Shown: piece by piece, positions 36,741-45,941 of the stretch
Numbering within the stretch: the first letter of the stretch is position 1
How the letters are laid out: each line of letters opens with the position of its first letter
Source of the DNA: Natronomonas moolapensis 8.8.11
Lineage (GTDB): Archaea > Halobacteriota > Halobacteria > Halobacteriales > Haloarculaceae
Assembly (NCBI RefSeq): GCF_000591055.1
Contig: NC_020388.1
Span: 2,790,001-2,854,000 of the forward strand
Reading direction: 5' to 3'
Length of the DNA stretch: 64,000 nt
Notes under the pieces: model-generated
Told to the model about the DNA's origin: nothing
Seen by the model: the letters and a program-made list of their open reading frames with translations, nothing else
Database searches by the model: none
Made by a program: the position numbers and the translations under genes

Positions 36741-37727
36741 CTATAGCGCCAACAGCCCGACCAGCGCGATCGCGATCCACAGTATCTTCAGGGAGGTGTT
36801 CACGGCGATCACCTTCGTCCCGAACTCCGCCCCCCAGATGCCGTACTGAAAGGGGATCGACCGCTTGAACGTCGAGACGGTAAACGAGACGATGCCGCCG
36901 ACAAGCATCGCCGAGACGGCGGTCCGGGCGGTGAACGTCCCGTCCTGGACGAAGGGCGCAAGCGTCACCGCGCCGCTCGTCGTGTCGAACGCGTAGACGA
37001 CGATAACGGGGACGGCGGCGCTCGGCAGCCCCGTCAGCGCCGCCAGCGGGTCGGCCGCCCCGCCGGTCAACGCCTCGAGGTCGTAGTACGTCGTCCCGAG
37101 CACGACGAGCGTGTAGACGACGGCGAGTCGGGGCAGGATCTCGCGGGTCTTCTCGAGGCCGCCTCGCCCGGCGTCGAGCAGTTTCTCGCCGGGCGGGCGG
37201 GCGTCGTCGCCGCCGTCGGCGCGAGCCTCGGGGTCGACCTCCGACATCGCTTCGGGGGTTATATTGCGGTCCGACAGGAGGACGGCACCGGCGAACACGC
37301 CCGTGGCCGTGATGGCGAGGGAGATGCCGGCCCGGGTGCCGACGTACAGCAGGCCGACGCGGAGCCCGAGGATCGGGATCAACACCGGCGCATAGAAGGT
37401 GAATATGTGCTGGACGAACCCGAAGAACGTGTTGATCGTGACGGCGACGAGCGTCGCCCGGTCGTCGAGCAGCCCCGAGTCGCGGTACTCGGCGAGCATC
37501 CCGTAGCCGGCGGTCGTCGAGGCGGCCGTCGTCAGGATCGCCCCACCGACCTCGTCCGGAAGGTTCGCGGGGCCGGTCAGGGGCTTCGATAGCGCCGCGA
37601 TGTAGCGGATCACGCCGAAGGCGACGAGGGCGTTCGCGAAGGCGACGCCCCCGGCGATGGCGACCGCAACGGTCGCGACTCGCGGCAACACCTCCCCGAC
37701 GAGTACCGAACTGACGGCGGGATCCAT
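36741..37727 (-). CDS. Gate/nucleoside-recognition domain membrane protein
   Basis: 328 aa from the ATG at 37727. About eight membrane helices in two halves separated by an acidic loop (about residues 165-195). The Gate (nucleoside recognition) pattern appears as GGAILTTAASTTAGYGML and, in the second half, YAFDTTSGAVTLAPFVQDG, reminiscent of SpoIIS/spore maturation and FeoB/NupC-like gates. Predicted transporter; substrate unknown. Upstream region to the divergent proline operon is 151 bp. Confidence 0.75.
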   Translation of the reverse strand: MDPAVSSVLVGEVLPRVATVAVAIAGGVAFANALVAFGVIRYIAALSKPLTGPANLPDEVGGAILTTAASTTAGYGMLAEYRDSGLLDDRATLVAVTINTFFGFVQHIFTFYAPVLIPILGLRVGLLYVGTRAGISLAITATGVFAGAVLLSDRNITPEAMSEVDPEARADGGDDARPPGEKLLDAGRGGLEKTREILPRLAVVYTLVVLGTTYYDLEALTGGAADPLAALTGLPSAAVPVIVVYAFDTTSGAVTLAPFVQDGTFTARTAVSAMLVGGIVSFTVSTFKRSIPFQYGIWGAEFGTKVIAVNTSLKILWIAIALVGLLAL

Positions 37728-37878
37728 TCGGTTCCGGGTTCGGGCGACGGAACCGAAACAGTTGCGCTTCGGTCGCCGCCCCGGCGGGTCGTAGTTAACG
37801 AGGAAACGGCCGGGCGCGACCGCCACGCGAGCGAAAACCGTAGTTGGTATGCCGTTCGATGCACTCGGTAGGGCCAAG

Positions 37879-38655
37879 ATGACACGAGTGAGCGTGATCG
37901 GCTGCGGCAACATGGGCGGTGCGTTTTTAAAAGGGCTCGCCCGCGCCGGCGGCCACCACCTGATGGCGATCGACCTCGACTCCGAGGCGCTGGCGGCGGT
38001 CGAGGCACACGCCGACGAGACGAGCAACGACACCGCGGCGGCGGCCGACGCCGACGTCGTCGTCCTCGCGGTCAAGCCGGACGTCGCCGAGGCGGTGCTC
38101 GAGGGGCTCGACCTCTCGGCCGATCAGACGCTCGTCACGCTGGCGGCCGGGGTCTCGCGGGAGTTCGTCGCCGGGCGAACCGACGCCTCGGTGGTCCGAA
38201 TCATGCCGAACCTCGCGGCCGAGACGGGCGATATGGCGGCGGCCGCGACGACCGAGGGTCTCACCGACGAGGTCCGAGAACTGCTCGAGGACCTCGGGGC
38301 GTTCGTCGAGATCGACGAGTCGCTGATGGACGTTTCGACGGCGGTCAACGGGAGCGGTCCGGCCTTCGCGTTTTATATCATCGACGCGATGAAGACCGCC
38401 GGCGTCGAGGGCGGCCTCGACCCCGAACAGGCCGAGACCCTCGCAGCCCAGACGTTCAAGGGGGCCGCCGAAACCGTCCTCCGGGACGACCGGAGCGTCG
38501 ACGAGCTCGTCGACGCGGTCTGCTCGCCGAACGGGACCACCATCGAAGGGATGGAGGTGCTGTGGGACAGCGACGCCGACGAGGCGGTCGCCGAGGCCGT
38601 CGGCGCGGCCGAGAGGCGTTCGCGGGAACTCGCCGAGGCGTTCGAGAATGCGTGA
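37879..38655 (+). CDS. proC: pyrroline-5-carboxylate reductase
   Basis: 258 aa from the ATG at 37879; an in-frame ATG ten codons earlier precedes no family sequence. Rossmann start [13 protein letters not shown], middle [14 protein letters not shown], and the C-terminal signature [21 protein letters not shown] (quoted core [12 protein letters not shown]). Last step of proline synthesis, NAD(P)H-dependent. First gene of proC-proB-proA; overlaps proB by 8 nt. Confidence 0.96.
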   Translation: MTRVSVIGCGNMGGAFLKGLARAGGHHLMAIDLDSEALAAVEAHADETSNDTAAAADADVVVLAVKPDVAEAVLEGLDLSADQTLVTLAAGVSREFVAGRTDASVVRIMPNLAAETGDMAAAATTEGLTDEVRELLEDLGAFVEIDESLMDVSTAVNGSGPAFAFYIIDAMKTAGVEGGLDPEQAETLAAQTFKGAAETVLRDDRSVDELVDAVCSPNGTTIEGMEVLWDSDADEAVAEAVGAAERRSRELAEAFENA

Positions 38656-39508
38656 GACGGTCGCCGTCGAGGCGCTCGACGACCAGACAGTCGATCGAGC
38701 GCGCGCGCGAGCCGCCGCGGCCGGCCGGGTCGTCGTCAAGGCCGGGACGAACTCGCTGACCGACGAGGACTCGCGGCTCGACCGCGTCAAACTCGACAAA
38801 CTCGTCACGGACATTATGGATCTCCGGGATCGCGGCACCGACGTCGTGTTGGTCTCCTCGGGCGCGGTCGGGGCCGGGACGGGCCTGCTCGGCGCCGACG
38901 TCGGGCAGGACCCGAACCTGATCGAGGAGAGCCAGGCGCTCTCGACGGTCGGGCAGGGCCACCTGATGCGACACTACACCCAGAGCTTCGAGCGCTACGA
39001 CCAGCGGGTCGCTCAGATCCTCCTCACCGGCAAAGACCTCGACACGCCCGAGCGGTTCAGAAACTTCACCAACACGGTCGAGACGCTTCTGGAGTGGGGC
39101 GTCGTCCCGATCATCAACGAGAACGACGCGGTCGCGACGGAGGAACTCCGCATCGGCGACAACGACATGCTGTCGGCCTCCGTCGCGATCGGCCTCGACG
39201 TCGAACTGTTGGTCACGCTGACGGACGTCGGCGGCGTCTACACGGGCAACCCGAAACGCAACCCCGACGCCGAGTTGATCGACGCCGTCGGGGCGAACTA
39301 CGAATCCGTACTGGGGCTTGTCGACGAGAGCACGACCGCGGCCTTCGGCGGCATCCAGACCAAATTCGAGGGAGCCAGAGACGTAAGCGAGTGCGGCATC
39401 CCGGCGATCATCGCCGGGTCCGCCGACCCCGATGTCTTGGATCGGATCGCCGAGGGGGAATCCGTCGGAACCATATTCGTTCCGATGGACGGTGAGACCG
39501 ATGACTGA
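38648..39508 (+). CDS. proB: glutamate 5-kinase
   Basis: 286 aa; amino-acid kinase fold with [55 protein letters not shown] (core [11 protein letters not shown]), [16 protein letters not shown] and [10 protein letters not shown]. No C-terminal PUA domain, unlike the E. coli enzyme. First, feedback-controlled step of proline synthesis. Overlaps proC and proA by 8 nt each, giving stoichiometric co-expression. Confidence 0.96.
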   Translation: MRETVAVEALDDQTVDRARARAAAAGRVVVKAGTNSLTDEDSRLDRVKLDKLVTDIMDLRDRGTDVVLVSSGAVGAGTGLLGADVGQDPNLIEESQALSTVGQGHLMRHYTQSFERYDQRVAQILLTGKDLDTPERFRNFTNTVETLLEWGVVPIINENDAVATEELRIGDNDMLSASVAIGLDVELLVTLTDVGGVYTGNPKRNPDAELIDAVGANYESVLGLVDESTTAAFGGIQTKFEGARDVSECGIPAIIAGSADPDVLDRIAEGESVGTIFVPMDGETDD

Positions 39509-40868
39509 GTCCGATCACGACCCCGGGGGCGACCGCGACACCGACACGCAGGTGACGGCGGCGGGAAGCGCCGCGTTGCGACTCGCGAACGTCGAGTCGG
39601 CCGACCGGAACGCGGCGCTCGAATCGATCGCCGGTGCCGTCCGCGAGCGCGAGGCGGAGATACTCGAGGCCAACGCCGAGGACGTCGCCGAGGCCGAGGC
39701 GATGCTCGAGCGCGGCGAGTACACCCAGGCGCTCGTCGACCGGCTGAAACTCGACGCCGCAAAGCTCGACGACATCGCCTCGATGGTCGAAAGCGTCGCC
39801 GAGCAGGACGACCCCCTCGGGGCGACGCTGTCGGCGCGAGAACTCGACGACGGTCTCGAACTCTACCGGGTCGCCGTCCCCATCGGCGTCGTCGCGACGG
39901 TGTTCGAGTCCCGCCCCGACGCTCTGGTCCAGATCGCCGCCCTCGCGCTGAAATCGGGCAACGCCGTCATCCTCAAGGGCGGCAGTGAGGCCAGCGAGTC
40001 GAACCGGATCCTCTATGAGGTCATCCGGGAGGCGACGGACGGGCGCTTCGAGACGATCCCGAACGGGTGGGCGCAGTTGATCGAGGCCCACGAGGCGGTC
40101 GATCGCCTCCTGGAGTTGGACGAACAGGTCGACCTCGTGATGCCGCGTGGCTCCTCGGAGTTCGTCTCTTACATCCAGGACAACACCCAGATCCCCGTGT
40201 TGGGCCACACCGAAGGCGTCTGTCACGTCTACGTCGACAGCGAGGCCGACCTCGGGATGGCCGAGGACGTCGCCTTCGACGCGAAGGTCCAGTACCCCGC
40301 AGTGTGTAACGCCGTCGAGACGCTGCTCGTCAACGAGTCGGTCGCCGCCGACGTCCTGCCGGGTCTCGTCGAGCGCTACGAGGAGGCGGGCGTGGAGGTG
40401 CGCGGCGACGCCGCGACCCGCGAGGTCGTCGACGTGGGCGCGGCGACGGCCGAGGACTGGCGGACGGAGTACGGCGACCTCGAGCTGTCGGTCAAGCTCG
40501 TCGGCGACGTCTACGAGGCCGTCGAACACATCAACGAGAACGGCTCGAAACACACCGAATCGATCCTCACCGAGGACGCCGACACCGCCGAGACGTTCAT
40601 GACTGGGATCGACGCCGCGTCGGTCTTTCACAATGCCTCGACGCGCTTCGCCGATGGCTACCGCTACGGCCTCGGCGCGGAGGTCGGCATCTCGACCGGC
40701 AAGATTCACGCCCGCGGACCGGTCGGGCTGGAGGGGCTGACGACCTACAAGTACTACCTCGAGGGCGACGGTCACCTCGTCGCGAGCTATTCGGGCGCGG
40801 ACGCGTTGCCCTTCACCCACGCCGAACTCGACGCCGAATGGACGCCCGGCCGCCGATCGGGCGAGTAG
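39501..40868 (+). CDS. proA: glutamate-5-semialdehyde dehydrogenase
   Basis: 455 aa from the ATG at 39501. Aldehyde dehydrogenase fold: [28 protein letters not shown], and the catalytic Cys in [23 protein letters not shown] and [20 protein letters not shown] are diagnostic of ProA. Second step of proline synthesis. The full glutamate-to-proline route is thus encoded in one operon. Confidence 0.96.
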   Translation: MTESDHDPGGDRDTDTQVTAAGSAALRLANVESADRNAALESIAGAVREREAEILEANAEDVAEAEAMLERGEYTQALVDRLKLDAAKLDDIASMVESVAEQDDPLGATLSARELDDGLELYRVAVPIGVVATVFESRPDALVQIAALALKSGNAVILKGGSEASESNRILYEVIREATDGRFETIPNGWAQLIEAHEAVDRLLELDEQVDLVMPRGSSEFVSYIQDNTQIPVLGHTEGVCHVYVDSEADLGMAEDVAFDAKVQYPAVCNAVETLLVNESVAADVLPGLVERYEEAGVEVRGDAATREVVDVGAATAEDWRTEYGDLELSVKLVGDVYEAVEHINENGSKHTESILTEDADTAETFMTGIDAASVFHNASTRFADGYRYGLGAEVGISTGKIHARGPVGLEGLTTYKYYLEGDGHLVASYSGADALPFTHAELDAEWTPGRRSGE

Positions 40869-40941
40869 CGGAGCCGATCGGGCGTCGAACGGCGTCGTCG
40901 CGTTCGCCCATTTATATACGCCGTCGGCCCGTATCGGGGTC

Positions 40942-41496
40942 ATGCTCGACCGCGAAACCACCCGGATGAACTACGAGACCAGCCAGGGGCACATGGATCT
41001 CCTCCGATACACGTGTGAGACGCTGAGCCTCGAGTTCGACCGCTGGGACGAGCCGTACGTCTCCGGACCGAGCCTGTACTTTCTCATCGTCGCCGACGTC
41101 GACTTCGTGGAGTACACCGACCCCCTCGGCGCGAACACCTGGCCGATCGATCGTTGCGGCGTCGTCTCCGAGTCGGCCGAGCCGTTCGTCGACGTGGCCC
41201 GGGACGTGGCGTTCAGTTGCGACGGGGCCGTCGTCGTCGCCGCCGACGGGACGATCCAAGAACAGATGGTCCGCGTTCGGAGCCCCTCTCCGGAGGAGAT
41301 GGACACCGACGAGGCGTTGTCCTACCCCGACTGGATGGGCACTAAACACCTGAGCGCGCTCGAGATTTCTACCCGCGAGGAGGTGCTGTGGGCGGTCACG
41401 CTGAGCGAAGAGGACGGCCGCGTCACGTCCTTTCTGAACGGGACGTACAAGGACTACCCGCGCGAGGGGATCGGCGGGCGGTGGCGGCCGGAATAG
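40942..41496 (+). CDS. dacZ: diadenylate cyclase-like protein (DisA_N domain, DacZ type)
   Basis: 184 aa. A DAC (DisA_N) domain makes up most of the chain: DGA motif in SCDGAVVVAADGTI (94-96) and the second motif region GTKHLSALEIS (133-143), followed by AVTLSEEDGRVTSFLNG. In bacterial cyclases the second motif is GTRHRAAL; here Arg-His-Arg reads Lys-His-Leu. Archaeal c-di-AMP synthases of this type are known from haloarchaea, so I call it dacZ from resemblance. TTTATATAC at 40910-40918 lies 25-28 nt before the ATG (leaderless). c-di-AMP controls osmotic balance. Confidence 0.72.
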   Translation: MLDRETTRMNYETSQGHMDLLRYTCETLSLEFDRWDEPYVSGPSLYFLIVADVDFVEYTDPLGANTWPIDRCGVVSESAEPFVDVARDVAFSCDGAVVVAADGTIQEQMVRVRSPSPEEMDTDEALSYPDWMGTKHLSALEISTREEVLWAVTLSEEDGRVTSFLNGTYKDYPREGIGGRWRPE

Positions 41497-41544
41497 CAGG
41501 CGGCGTATTGGCGAGCCGAACAGCTAATTTAACTACCGGGCGCG

Positions 41545-42303
41545 CTACTCGACGAGTTCGCCGAAGCCGAACCGCGGTTTCACGCCCGTCACCCGGATCT
41601 CGACCGTCTCGCCGGGGTCGGTGTCGGGGACGAACACGGTGTAGCCTGCGAGTTTCGCGATGCCGTCGCCCTCGCGGCCGACGTCCTCGACGTCGACCTC
41701 GACCCGGTCGCCCTCCCGGACGGGCGCGGTGAGCCGACCCTTCGCGACCATGTACAGCTCCGAGGAGGAGTCCCGCGAGGCGTCGGGGTGGATCGTCCGG
41801 ACGTACTCGAACTCCTCGTCGATGTCGGCCCGCAACGCGTCGGTGTCGGGCCCCTCGAACACCTTCGCGACGAAGTCGCCGCCGGGGGCGAGCAGCTCCA
41901 GTGCCGTCTCGAAGGCCATCCGGGCGAGATACACCGAGCGAGCGTGATCCAGCGAGTACTCGCCGGTCATGTTCGGGGCCATATCGGAGACGACGGCGTC
42001 GGCCTCGCCGACCGACTCGACGATCTGCTCGCGCGTCCCCTCGTCGGTCATGTCGCCTCGGATCGTCTCGACGCCGTCGATCGAATCGATCCGCTGGAGG
42101 TCGACGCCGACGACGGTGCCGCCCTCGCCGACGAGTTCGCTCGCGACCTGGAGCCACCCGCCGGGGGCGGCGCCCAGATCGACGACCGTGTCGCCGTCGC
42201 TCACGAGGCCCGCGTCCGAATCGAGCTGTTTGAGCTTGTAGGCGGCCCGCGAGCGGTAGCCCTGCTGTTTGGCCCGGTTGTAGTAGTCGTCTTTGCCGCT
42301 CAT
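41545..42303 (-). CDS. rlmE: 23S rRNA uridine-2'-O-methyltransferase RlmE with C-terminal TRAM domain
   Basis: 252 aa from the ATG at 42303 (MSGKDDYYNRAKQQGYRSRAAYKL). FtsJ-type methyltransferase: SAM motif VVDLGAAPGGWLQVA, catalytic K-D-K-E residues in RSRAAYKL, DAVVSDMAPNMTGEY, VAKVFEG and ELYMVAKG. The last ~60 residues (VREGDRVEVDVEDVGREGDGIAKLAGYTVFVP) form a TRAM RNA-binding barrel, an addition typical of haloarchaea. Methylates U2552-equivalent in the A loop. Confidence 0.94.
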   Translation of the reverse strand: MSGKDDYYNRAKQQGYRSRAAYKLKQLDSDAGLVSDGDTVVDLGAAPGGWLQVASELVGEGGTVVGVDLQRIDSIDGVETIRGDMTDEGTREQIVESVGEADAVVSDMAPNMTGEYSLDHARSVYLARMAFETALELLAPGGDFVAKVFEGPDTDALRADIDEEFEYVRTIHPDASRDSSSELYMVAKGRLTAPVREGDRVEVDVEDVGREGDGIAKLAGYTVFVPDTDPGETVEIRVTGVKPRFGFGELVE

Positions 42304-42367
42304 ACGTACCCCTCCGAATTCCCCGCCGTGGTCCGCGTGAGAACGGCGGACGGATTCGTGTTCATAC

Positions 42368-42398
42368 GGCAAGGAACACCGTCGAAGCGGAAAGGAAC
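42368..42398 (+). repeat. imperfect direct repeat flanking vapBC (left copy)
   Basis: CGGC...GAACACCGTCGAA..GGAAAGGAA resembles 43133-43162 (GGC..AAACACCGTCGAA..CGAAAGGGA), roughly 80 percent identical by eye. The two copies bracket vapB-vapC. Possible boundary duplication of an inserted module or repeated promoter-like sequence. Confidence 0.45.
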
Positions 42399-42490
42399 GT
42401 CGGATGATACCTGCGGTGGCCCTCCCGGAACTCCCACGTTAGCCGGGAAAGTGGGAACAGATATTAATTGTGCCCACCCCTACAACTGGT

Positions 42491-42739
42491 ATGGCTGGAG
42501 AGGTTCGAGCGGACGACCGCGGGCGGGTCACGATACCGAAAGAGTTGCGCGACCGGTATGGCGACCAGTACCGGCTGGTGGAACTGGACAGCGGCATCAA
42601 ACTGGTGCCAATCCCGGACGACCCACTTGAGGAACTCCGGGCGGCCGCGACCGACGAACTCCGCGAAGCATCGTTGAGTGATCTCGAAGCCGCAGCCAGC
42701 GAGGAGGCCGGAGAGCAAGCGAGTGAGCATGTACGCTGA
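42491..42739 (+). CDS. vapB: AbrB/SpoVT-type antitoxin (VapB)
   Basis: 82 aa from the ATG at 42491. N-terminal swapped-hairpin AbrB domain (VRADDRGRVTIPKELRDRY, then LVELDSGIKLVPIPDDP) binds DNA; the C-terminal acidic helix (about 55-80) should wrap the toxin. An AT-rich ATATTAATTG box at ~42460-42469 lies ~27 nt upstream, consistent with a leaderless autoregulated mRNA. Overlaps vapC by 11 nt. Confidence 0.9.
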   Translation: MAGEVRADDRGRVTIPKELRDRYGDQYRLVELDSGIKLVPIPDDPLEELRAAATDELREASLSDLEAAASEEAGEQASEHVR

Positions 42740-43115
42740 TTTGGACGTGTGGCTGGCGCTCCTGAAGAACGACGACTGGCTGAGCGACCGCGCCGAACGG
42801 CTCCTCGACGAACACGAGGGGGAACTGGAGGTGTCGCTGGCTACGTTTATCGAGCTGTTCCTCGTCGAGGAACGGTTTGCCTTCGACCGCGAACGAGCGG
42901 TGACAGCAATCCTCGAGCTGGCAACGTACGACGGCGATCCCGACGTCGTGTATCAGGCCTCGGAACACATCGACGAGGGACTGACAACGTTCGACGCGTT
43001 CCACGCCGCACTCTCGGGTGGGCGCATCGTCTCCAGTGACGGTGCATACGATTGCCTCGGTGGTGTCCAACGCGTTCGGCTCGAACCCGACGAGAGCGAG
43101 GACGCCGCGGGGTGA
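42729..43115 (+). CDS. vapC: PIN-domain ribonuclease toxin (VapC)
   Basis: 128 aa from the ATG at 42729. PIN fold with the acidic metal ligands visible: D4/D6 in YADLDVW, E42 in TFIELF, D89 in TTFDAFHAAL and D104 in SSDGAYD. Such toxins cleave RNA (often tRNA or rRNA) when released from VapB. Translationally coupled to vapB. The pair sits between rlmE and the SNF symporter with repeat and IS-end-like sequence around it, suggesting insertion. Confidence 0.9.
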   Translation: MYADLDVWLALLKNDDWLSDRAERLLDEHEGELEVSLATFIELFLVEERFAFDRERAVTAILELATYDGDPDVVYQASEHIDEGLTTFDAFHAALSGGRIVSSDGAYDCLGGVQRVRLEPDESEDAAG

Positions 43116-43132
43116 GTGTGATGGCGCTCGGT

Positions 43133-43162
43133 CGGCAGAAACACCGTCGAAATCGAAAGGGA
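43133..43162 (+). repeat. imperfect direct repeat flanking vapBC (right copy)
   Basis: Partner of 42368-42398; shares the core AACACCGTCGAA and a following GAAAGG. Confidence 0.45.
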
Positions 43163-43257
43163 TTCAAATGACGGTGGGATCGTGGACCGGGATACGCTTC
43201 GGGGGTACCATCGATGGGACTCACCGAGGTCTGTCCGTGGAGTACGGAAACAGGATG

Positions 43258-43290
43258 AAGGCCCCGCCCTGCAGGCGGGGAGGGTGTCAA
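43258..43290 (+). mobile_element. hairpin resembling an IS200/IS605 right end
   Basis: CCCCGCC CTGCA GGCGGGG (43262-43280) with flanks GAAG...AGGGTGTCA closely follows the layout of the right end at 8915-8950 (GGAGG..., ...GGAGGATGTCAC). No transposase is present, so this would be a solo end. Alternatively it is a terminator for the microprotein gene that ends at 43287 or for vapBC. Confidence 0.4.
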
Positions 43291-43421
43291 GCGTCGTCGG
43301 AGTCGTCGCCGCCGTCGGTCAACAACTCCGCGTCGGTGCTCGCTTCCTCGTTCAGGAACGACGGGATCTCGTCGGTCTGTTCCTCTTCGGGTCGGTCGCG
43401 GGGCATGTGGTGATGACACAT
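43287..43421 (-). CDS. 44-aa CHHH-motif haloarchaeal microprotein
   Basis: 44 aa from the ATG at 43421: begins MCHHHMPRDRPEEE, then an acidic tail. A TTAAATATATCC box (43442-43453, minus strand) lies ~27 nt before the ATG, a textbook leaderless promoter that decides this start over longer frames. The Cys-His3 cluster at positions 2-5 could bind a metal such as copper, zinc or nickel. No larger domain; function unknown. Confidence 0.65.
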   Translation of the reverse strand: MCHHHMPRDRPEEEQTDEIPSFLNEEASTDAELLTDGGDDSDDA

Positions 43422-43441
43422 GGTACGGTCGCGGATTTGAC

Positions 43442-43453
43442 TGGATATATTTA
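43442..43453 (-). promoter_or_regulatory. TATA box of the CHHH microprotein gene
   Basis: TTAAATATATCC on the minus strand, centre about 27 nt from the ATG at 43421. Confidence 0.65.
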
Positions 43454-43588
43454 ACCCTTGCGCCGGCAGTCGCCCCCCGGTTTTGGGGCCGGGAGCGCCG
43501 TGTTCGGCCCGAAACACAGGGTGACAGCGGTCCCAAGGGGCAAGTCGATGTACCCACATTTATCGGCACCTGCGTCCACAGCGGAGGT

Positions 43589-44956
43589 ATGTCTTCTCTC
43601 GAAGCGGACCGCGAACAGTGGTCGACGCGTGCGGGGTTCGTGCTCGCGGCGGTCGGTAGCGCCGTCGGACTCGGAAACATCTGGCGGTTCCCGTTCGTGA
43701 CCGGCGAGGGCGGTGGGGCGGGGTTTCTGCTCGTGTACTTGCTCTTCGTCGCCTCGATCGGTCTCCCGGCGATCCTCATCGAGTTCGTCGTCGGGCGACG
43801 GACCCGCTCCAATCCGATCGGGGCGTTCGAGCGGATCGGAACCGGCGTCTGGCGGTACGTCGGATGGGTCTTCGTCGTGACGACGTTCGTCATCATGTCG
43901 TACTACAGCGTCGTCGCGGGGTGGACGATCCGCTATACGATCCTCGGGCTGGGCGAGGGATACGCCACCGATCCGGGGGCCGCGGGCGAGCAGTTCCTGA
44001 CGCTGGCCCAGGGCGTCGAGGCGATGGCGTTTCACGCGCTCTTCTTGCTCGTCATCGTCGCCATCGTCGGGTTGGGTATCCGCCGCGGGATCGAGGTGGC
44101 CGTGAAAGTCATGATGCCGGCGATCGTCCTCATTGTGGCCGGTCTCGCCGTCTGGGCGGCGACGCTCGACGGCGCGAGCGCGGCGTACGCATACTACCTT
44201 TCGCCGGACTTCGGCTCGATCGCCGCCGACTGGACGTCGATCCTCCCCGCGGCGGCGGGGCAGGCGTTCTACACGCTCTCGCTCGGGTTCGGCATCATGA
44301 TCACCTACGCCTCCTATCTGGGCGAGGACCGGAACCTGATCGAGGACGCGGCGATCATCATCGGCTTCGACACCGCGATCGCGCTCGCCGTCGGGTTGGT
44401 CGTCTTCCCGATCCTCTTTACCGCGGGGATCGACCCGGGCGATCCGGGCGTCGGTGCGATCTTCATCACGCTCGCGGCGGCCTTCGGCGGACTCACTGCG
44501 GGCGGGCTAGTCGGAGCGGTGTTCTTTCTCACCGTCGCCGTCGCCGCACTGTCGAGCGCAATCAGCCTGACGGAGGTGGTCGTCGCCTACGCGATCGACG
44601 AACGCGGGATGGGCCGATTGCGGGCGACGGCGCTCGTCTGCGCCGCGCTCTTCGTCCTCGGACTCGGCCCGGCCTACGACATCGTGTTGCTGGAGTTGTA
44701 CGACGGGTTCGCCGACGGGGTGTTGTTGCTCCTCGGCGGGCTTCTCGTGACGGCCTACGTCGCCTGGGGATGGTCAGAGGAGGCGATCGAGGAGCTCGAA
44801 GCGGGGATCGGCCACCTCGACCGCCTCGGCACCTGCTGGATCTGGCTGGCCCGCGTGCCGGTGCTCGTCGTGGTCGCCGTCTCGCTCGCGCTCGGGGTCG
44901 TGGAGTACGTCGGGTTCATCGAGGAGTCGTTTCTCCCGTGGCTGCGAGGCTCATAG
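43589..44956 (+). CDS. SNF family Na+-dependent transporter
   Basis: 455 aa, about eleven helices. The neurotransmitter:sodium symporter signature is present in TM1: GFVLAAVGSAVGLGNIWRFP (unwound Na/substrate site), with GEGGGAGFLLVYLLF in TM2 and FFLTVAVAALSSAISLTE in TM8. Imports an amino acid or similar solute with Na+; substrate unassigned. TTTATC near 43559 lies ~30 nt upstream. Confidence 0.93.
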   Translation: MSSLEADREQWSTRAGFVLAAVGSAVGLGNIWRFPFVTGEGGGAGFLLVYLLFVASIGLPAILIEFVVGRRTRSNPIGAFERIGTGVWRYVGWVFVVTTFVIMSYYSVVAGWTIRYTILGLGEGYATDPGAAGEQFLTLAQGVEAMAFHALFLLVIVAIVGLGIRRGIEVAVKVMMPAIVLIVAGLAVWAATLDGASAAYAYYLSPDFGSIAADWTSILPAAAGQAFYTLSLGFGIMITYASYLGEDRNLIEDAAIIIGFDTAIALAVGLVVFPILFTAGIDPGDPGVGAIFITLAAAFGGLTAGGLVGAVFFLTVAVAALSSAISLTEVVVAYAIDERGMGRLRATALVCAALFVLGLGPAYDIVLLELYDGFADGVLLLLGGLLVTAYVAWGWSEEAIEELEAGIGHLDRLGTCWIWLARVPVLVVVAVSLALGVVEYVGFIEESFLPWLRGS

Positions 44957-44996
44957 GAGGTCGAAGACACGGCCGCCGTCGAAACGGCCGTCCCGA

Positions 44997-45713
44997 TCAG
45001 GCCACGCTGGGATCGGAGCGACGCACCGCGCCCGTGATGAGGTATACCAACGGCGTATCGAGGAGCGCAATCAACAGCTTGAGGAGGTACTGACCGATCA
45101 TCAGCGACACCACGGCCGCAGTCGGGAGTTGCGGGCCGATTCCGAACGCGGTCGGCATCGCCCAAAAGGCGATACCGACGAAGAGGACGGTGTCGAGCAA
45201 CTGGCTCGTTCCCGTCGAGGCGATGTTCCGGAGCCACAGATACCGACCGTCAGTTCGTCGTTTGATCGCGTCGAAGACGATTACGTCGTAGTTCTGGCTG
45301 ACGACGTAGGCGAGTAAGCTTCCGGCGACGATATTCGTCGACGCGCCGAGCACCTCGGCGAAGGTGCCGGCGAACTCCGGATCAGCCGCCGGCGCGAGGA
45401 TCGTACTCCAGACCAACGCGAGCACGAGGAAGTTCATCGCGAAGGCGGCGTTGACGAGTACCTGCGCGGCCCGTCGTCCGTAGAGTTCGGTGTAGCAATC
45501 GGAGGCCAAAAACGTCAACGCGTACGCCAGCGCCGCGCCCGGCAGCGCCAACTCGGCCCCCGTCAGCGGGAGCGCAACGGGGAGTTCGAACGCCAACACC
45601 TTCGCCGCCGTCAGCTGGGCCGTCGCGAGCGAGGCGACGAAAACCGCCGCGAGGACGACCGCACCCGCGGGCGGGGCAGGGCGGGCGGTCGCGGTCGCGG
45701 CCGGCCTACTCAT
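44997..45713 (-). CDS. queuosine-precursor-family transporter (YhhQ/VUT type)
   Basis: 238 aa, about six helices. COG1738 features: TAQLTAAKVLAFELP, FLASDCYTELYGRRAA and VSQNYDVIVFDAIKRR near the middle, LRNIASTGTSQLLDTVLFV. Bacterial members take up preQ0/preQ1; in archaea the product would feed archaeosine, fitting arcS 3 kb away. Overlaps the preceding RHH gene by 8 nt, so one operon. Confidence 0.88.
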   Translation of the reverse strand: MSRPAATATARPAPPAGAVVLAAVFVASLATAQLTAAKVLAFELPVALPLTGAELALPGAALAYALTFLASDCYTELYGRRAAQVLVNAAFAMNFLVLALVWSTILAPAADPEFAGTFAEVLGASTNIVAGSLLAYVVSQNYDVIVFDAIKRRTDGRYLWLRNIASTGTSQLLDTVLFVGIAFWAMPTAFGIGPQLPTAAVVSLMIGQYLLKLLIALLDTPLVYLITGAVRRSDPSVA

Positions 45714-45885
45714 CGTCGACCTCGAGGCGGTCGTGACGGGCGTCGATGTCGTCGAGCAGGTCGAGCGTCTTCCGGATCGACGCCCGGACGGCGTCGCTTC
45801 GATTGACGAACTTCCCGTCGTCGCCGACGTGGTCGTCGAGGTCAGCGAGCAACTCCGAGGGGATCTCTACGCTTATTTTGGGCAT
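45706..45885 (-). CDS. ribbon-helix-helix DNA-binding protein, 59 aa
   Basis: 59 aa, ATG at 45885: MPKISVEIPSELLADLDDHV (beta strand then helix), a Gly-Asp turn, then FVNRSDAVRASIRKTLDLL. This is a complete CopG/Arc-type ribbon-helix-helix. A TATTAATAG box near 45911-45919 (minus strand) gives leaderless spacing. It overlaps the YhhQ-type transporter start, so it likely regulates that operon. Confidence 0.88.
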   Translation of the reverse strand: MPKISVEIPSELLADLDDHVGDDGKFVNRSDAVRASIRKTLDLLDDIDARHDRLEVDDE

Positions 45886-45941
45886 ACTCGAGTCGTACCC
45901 GAAGAATACCTATTAATATCACGGTCCGGGTGTCCCGGCCG

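Noticed and set aside
43287-43559. Longer 90-aa reading of the CHHH microprotein
   Set aside because: The extra N-terminal part lies upstream of and across the TATA box at 43442-43453; promoter spacing selects the ATG at 43421.
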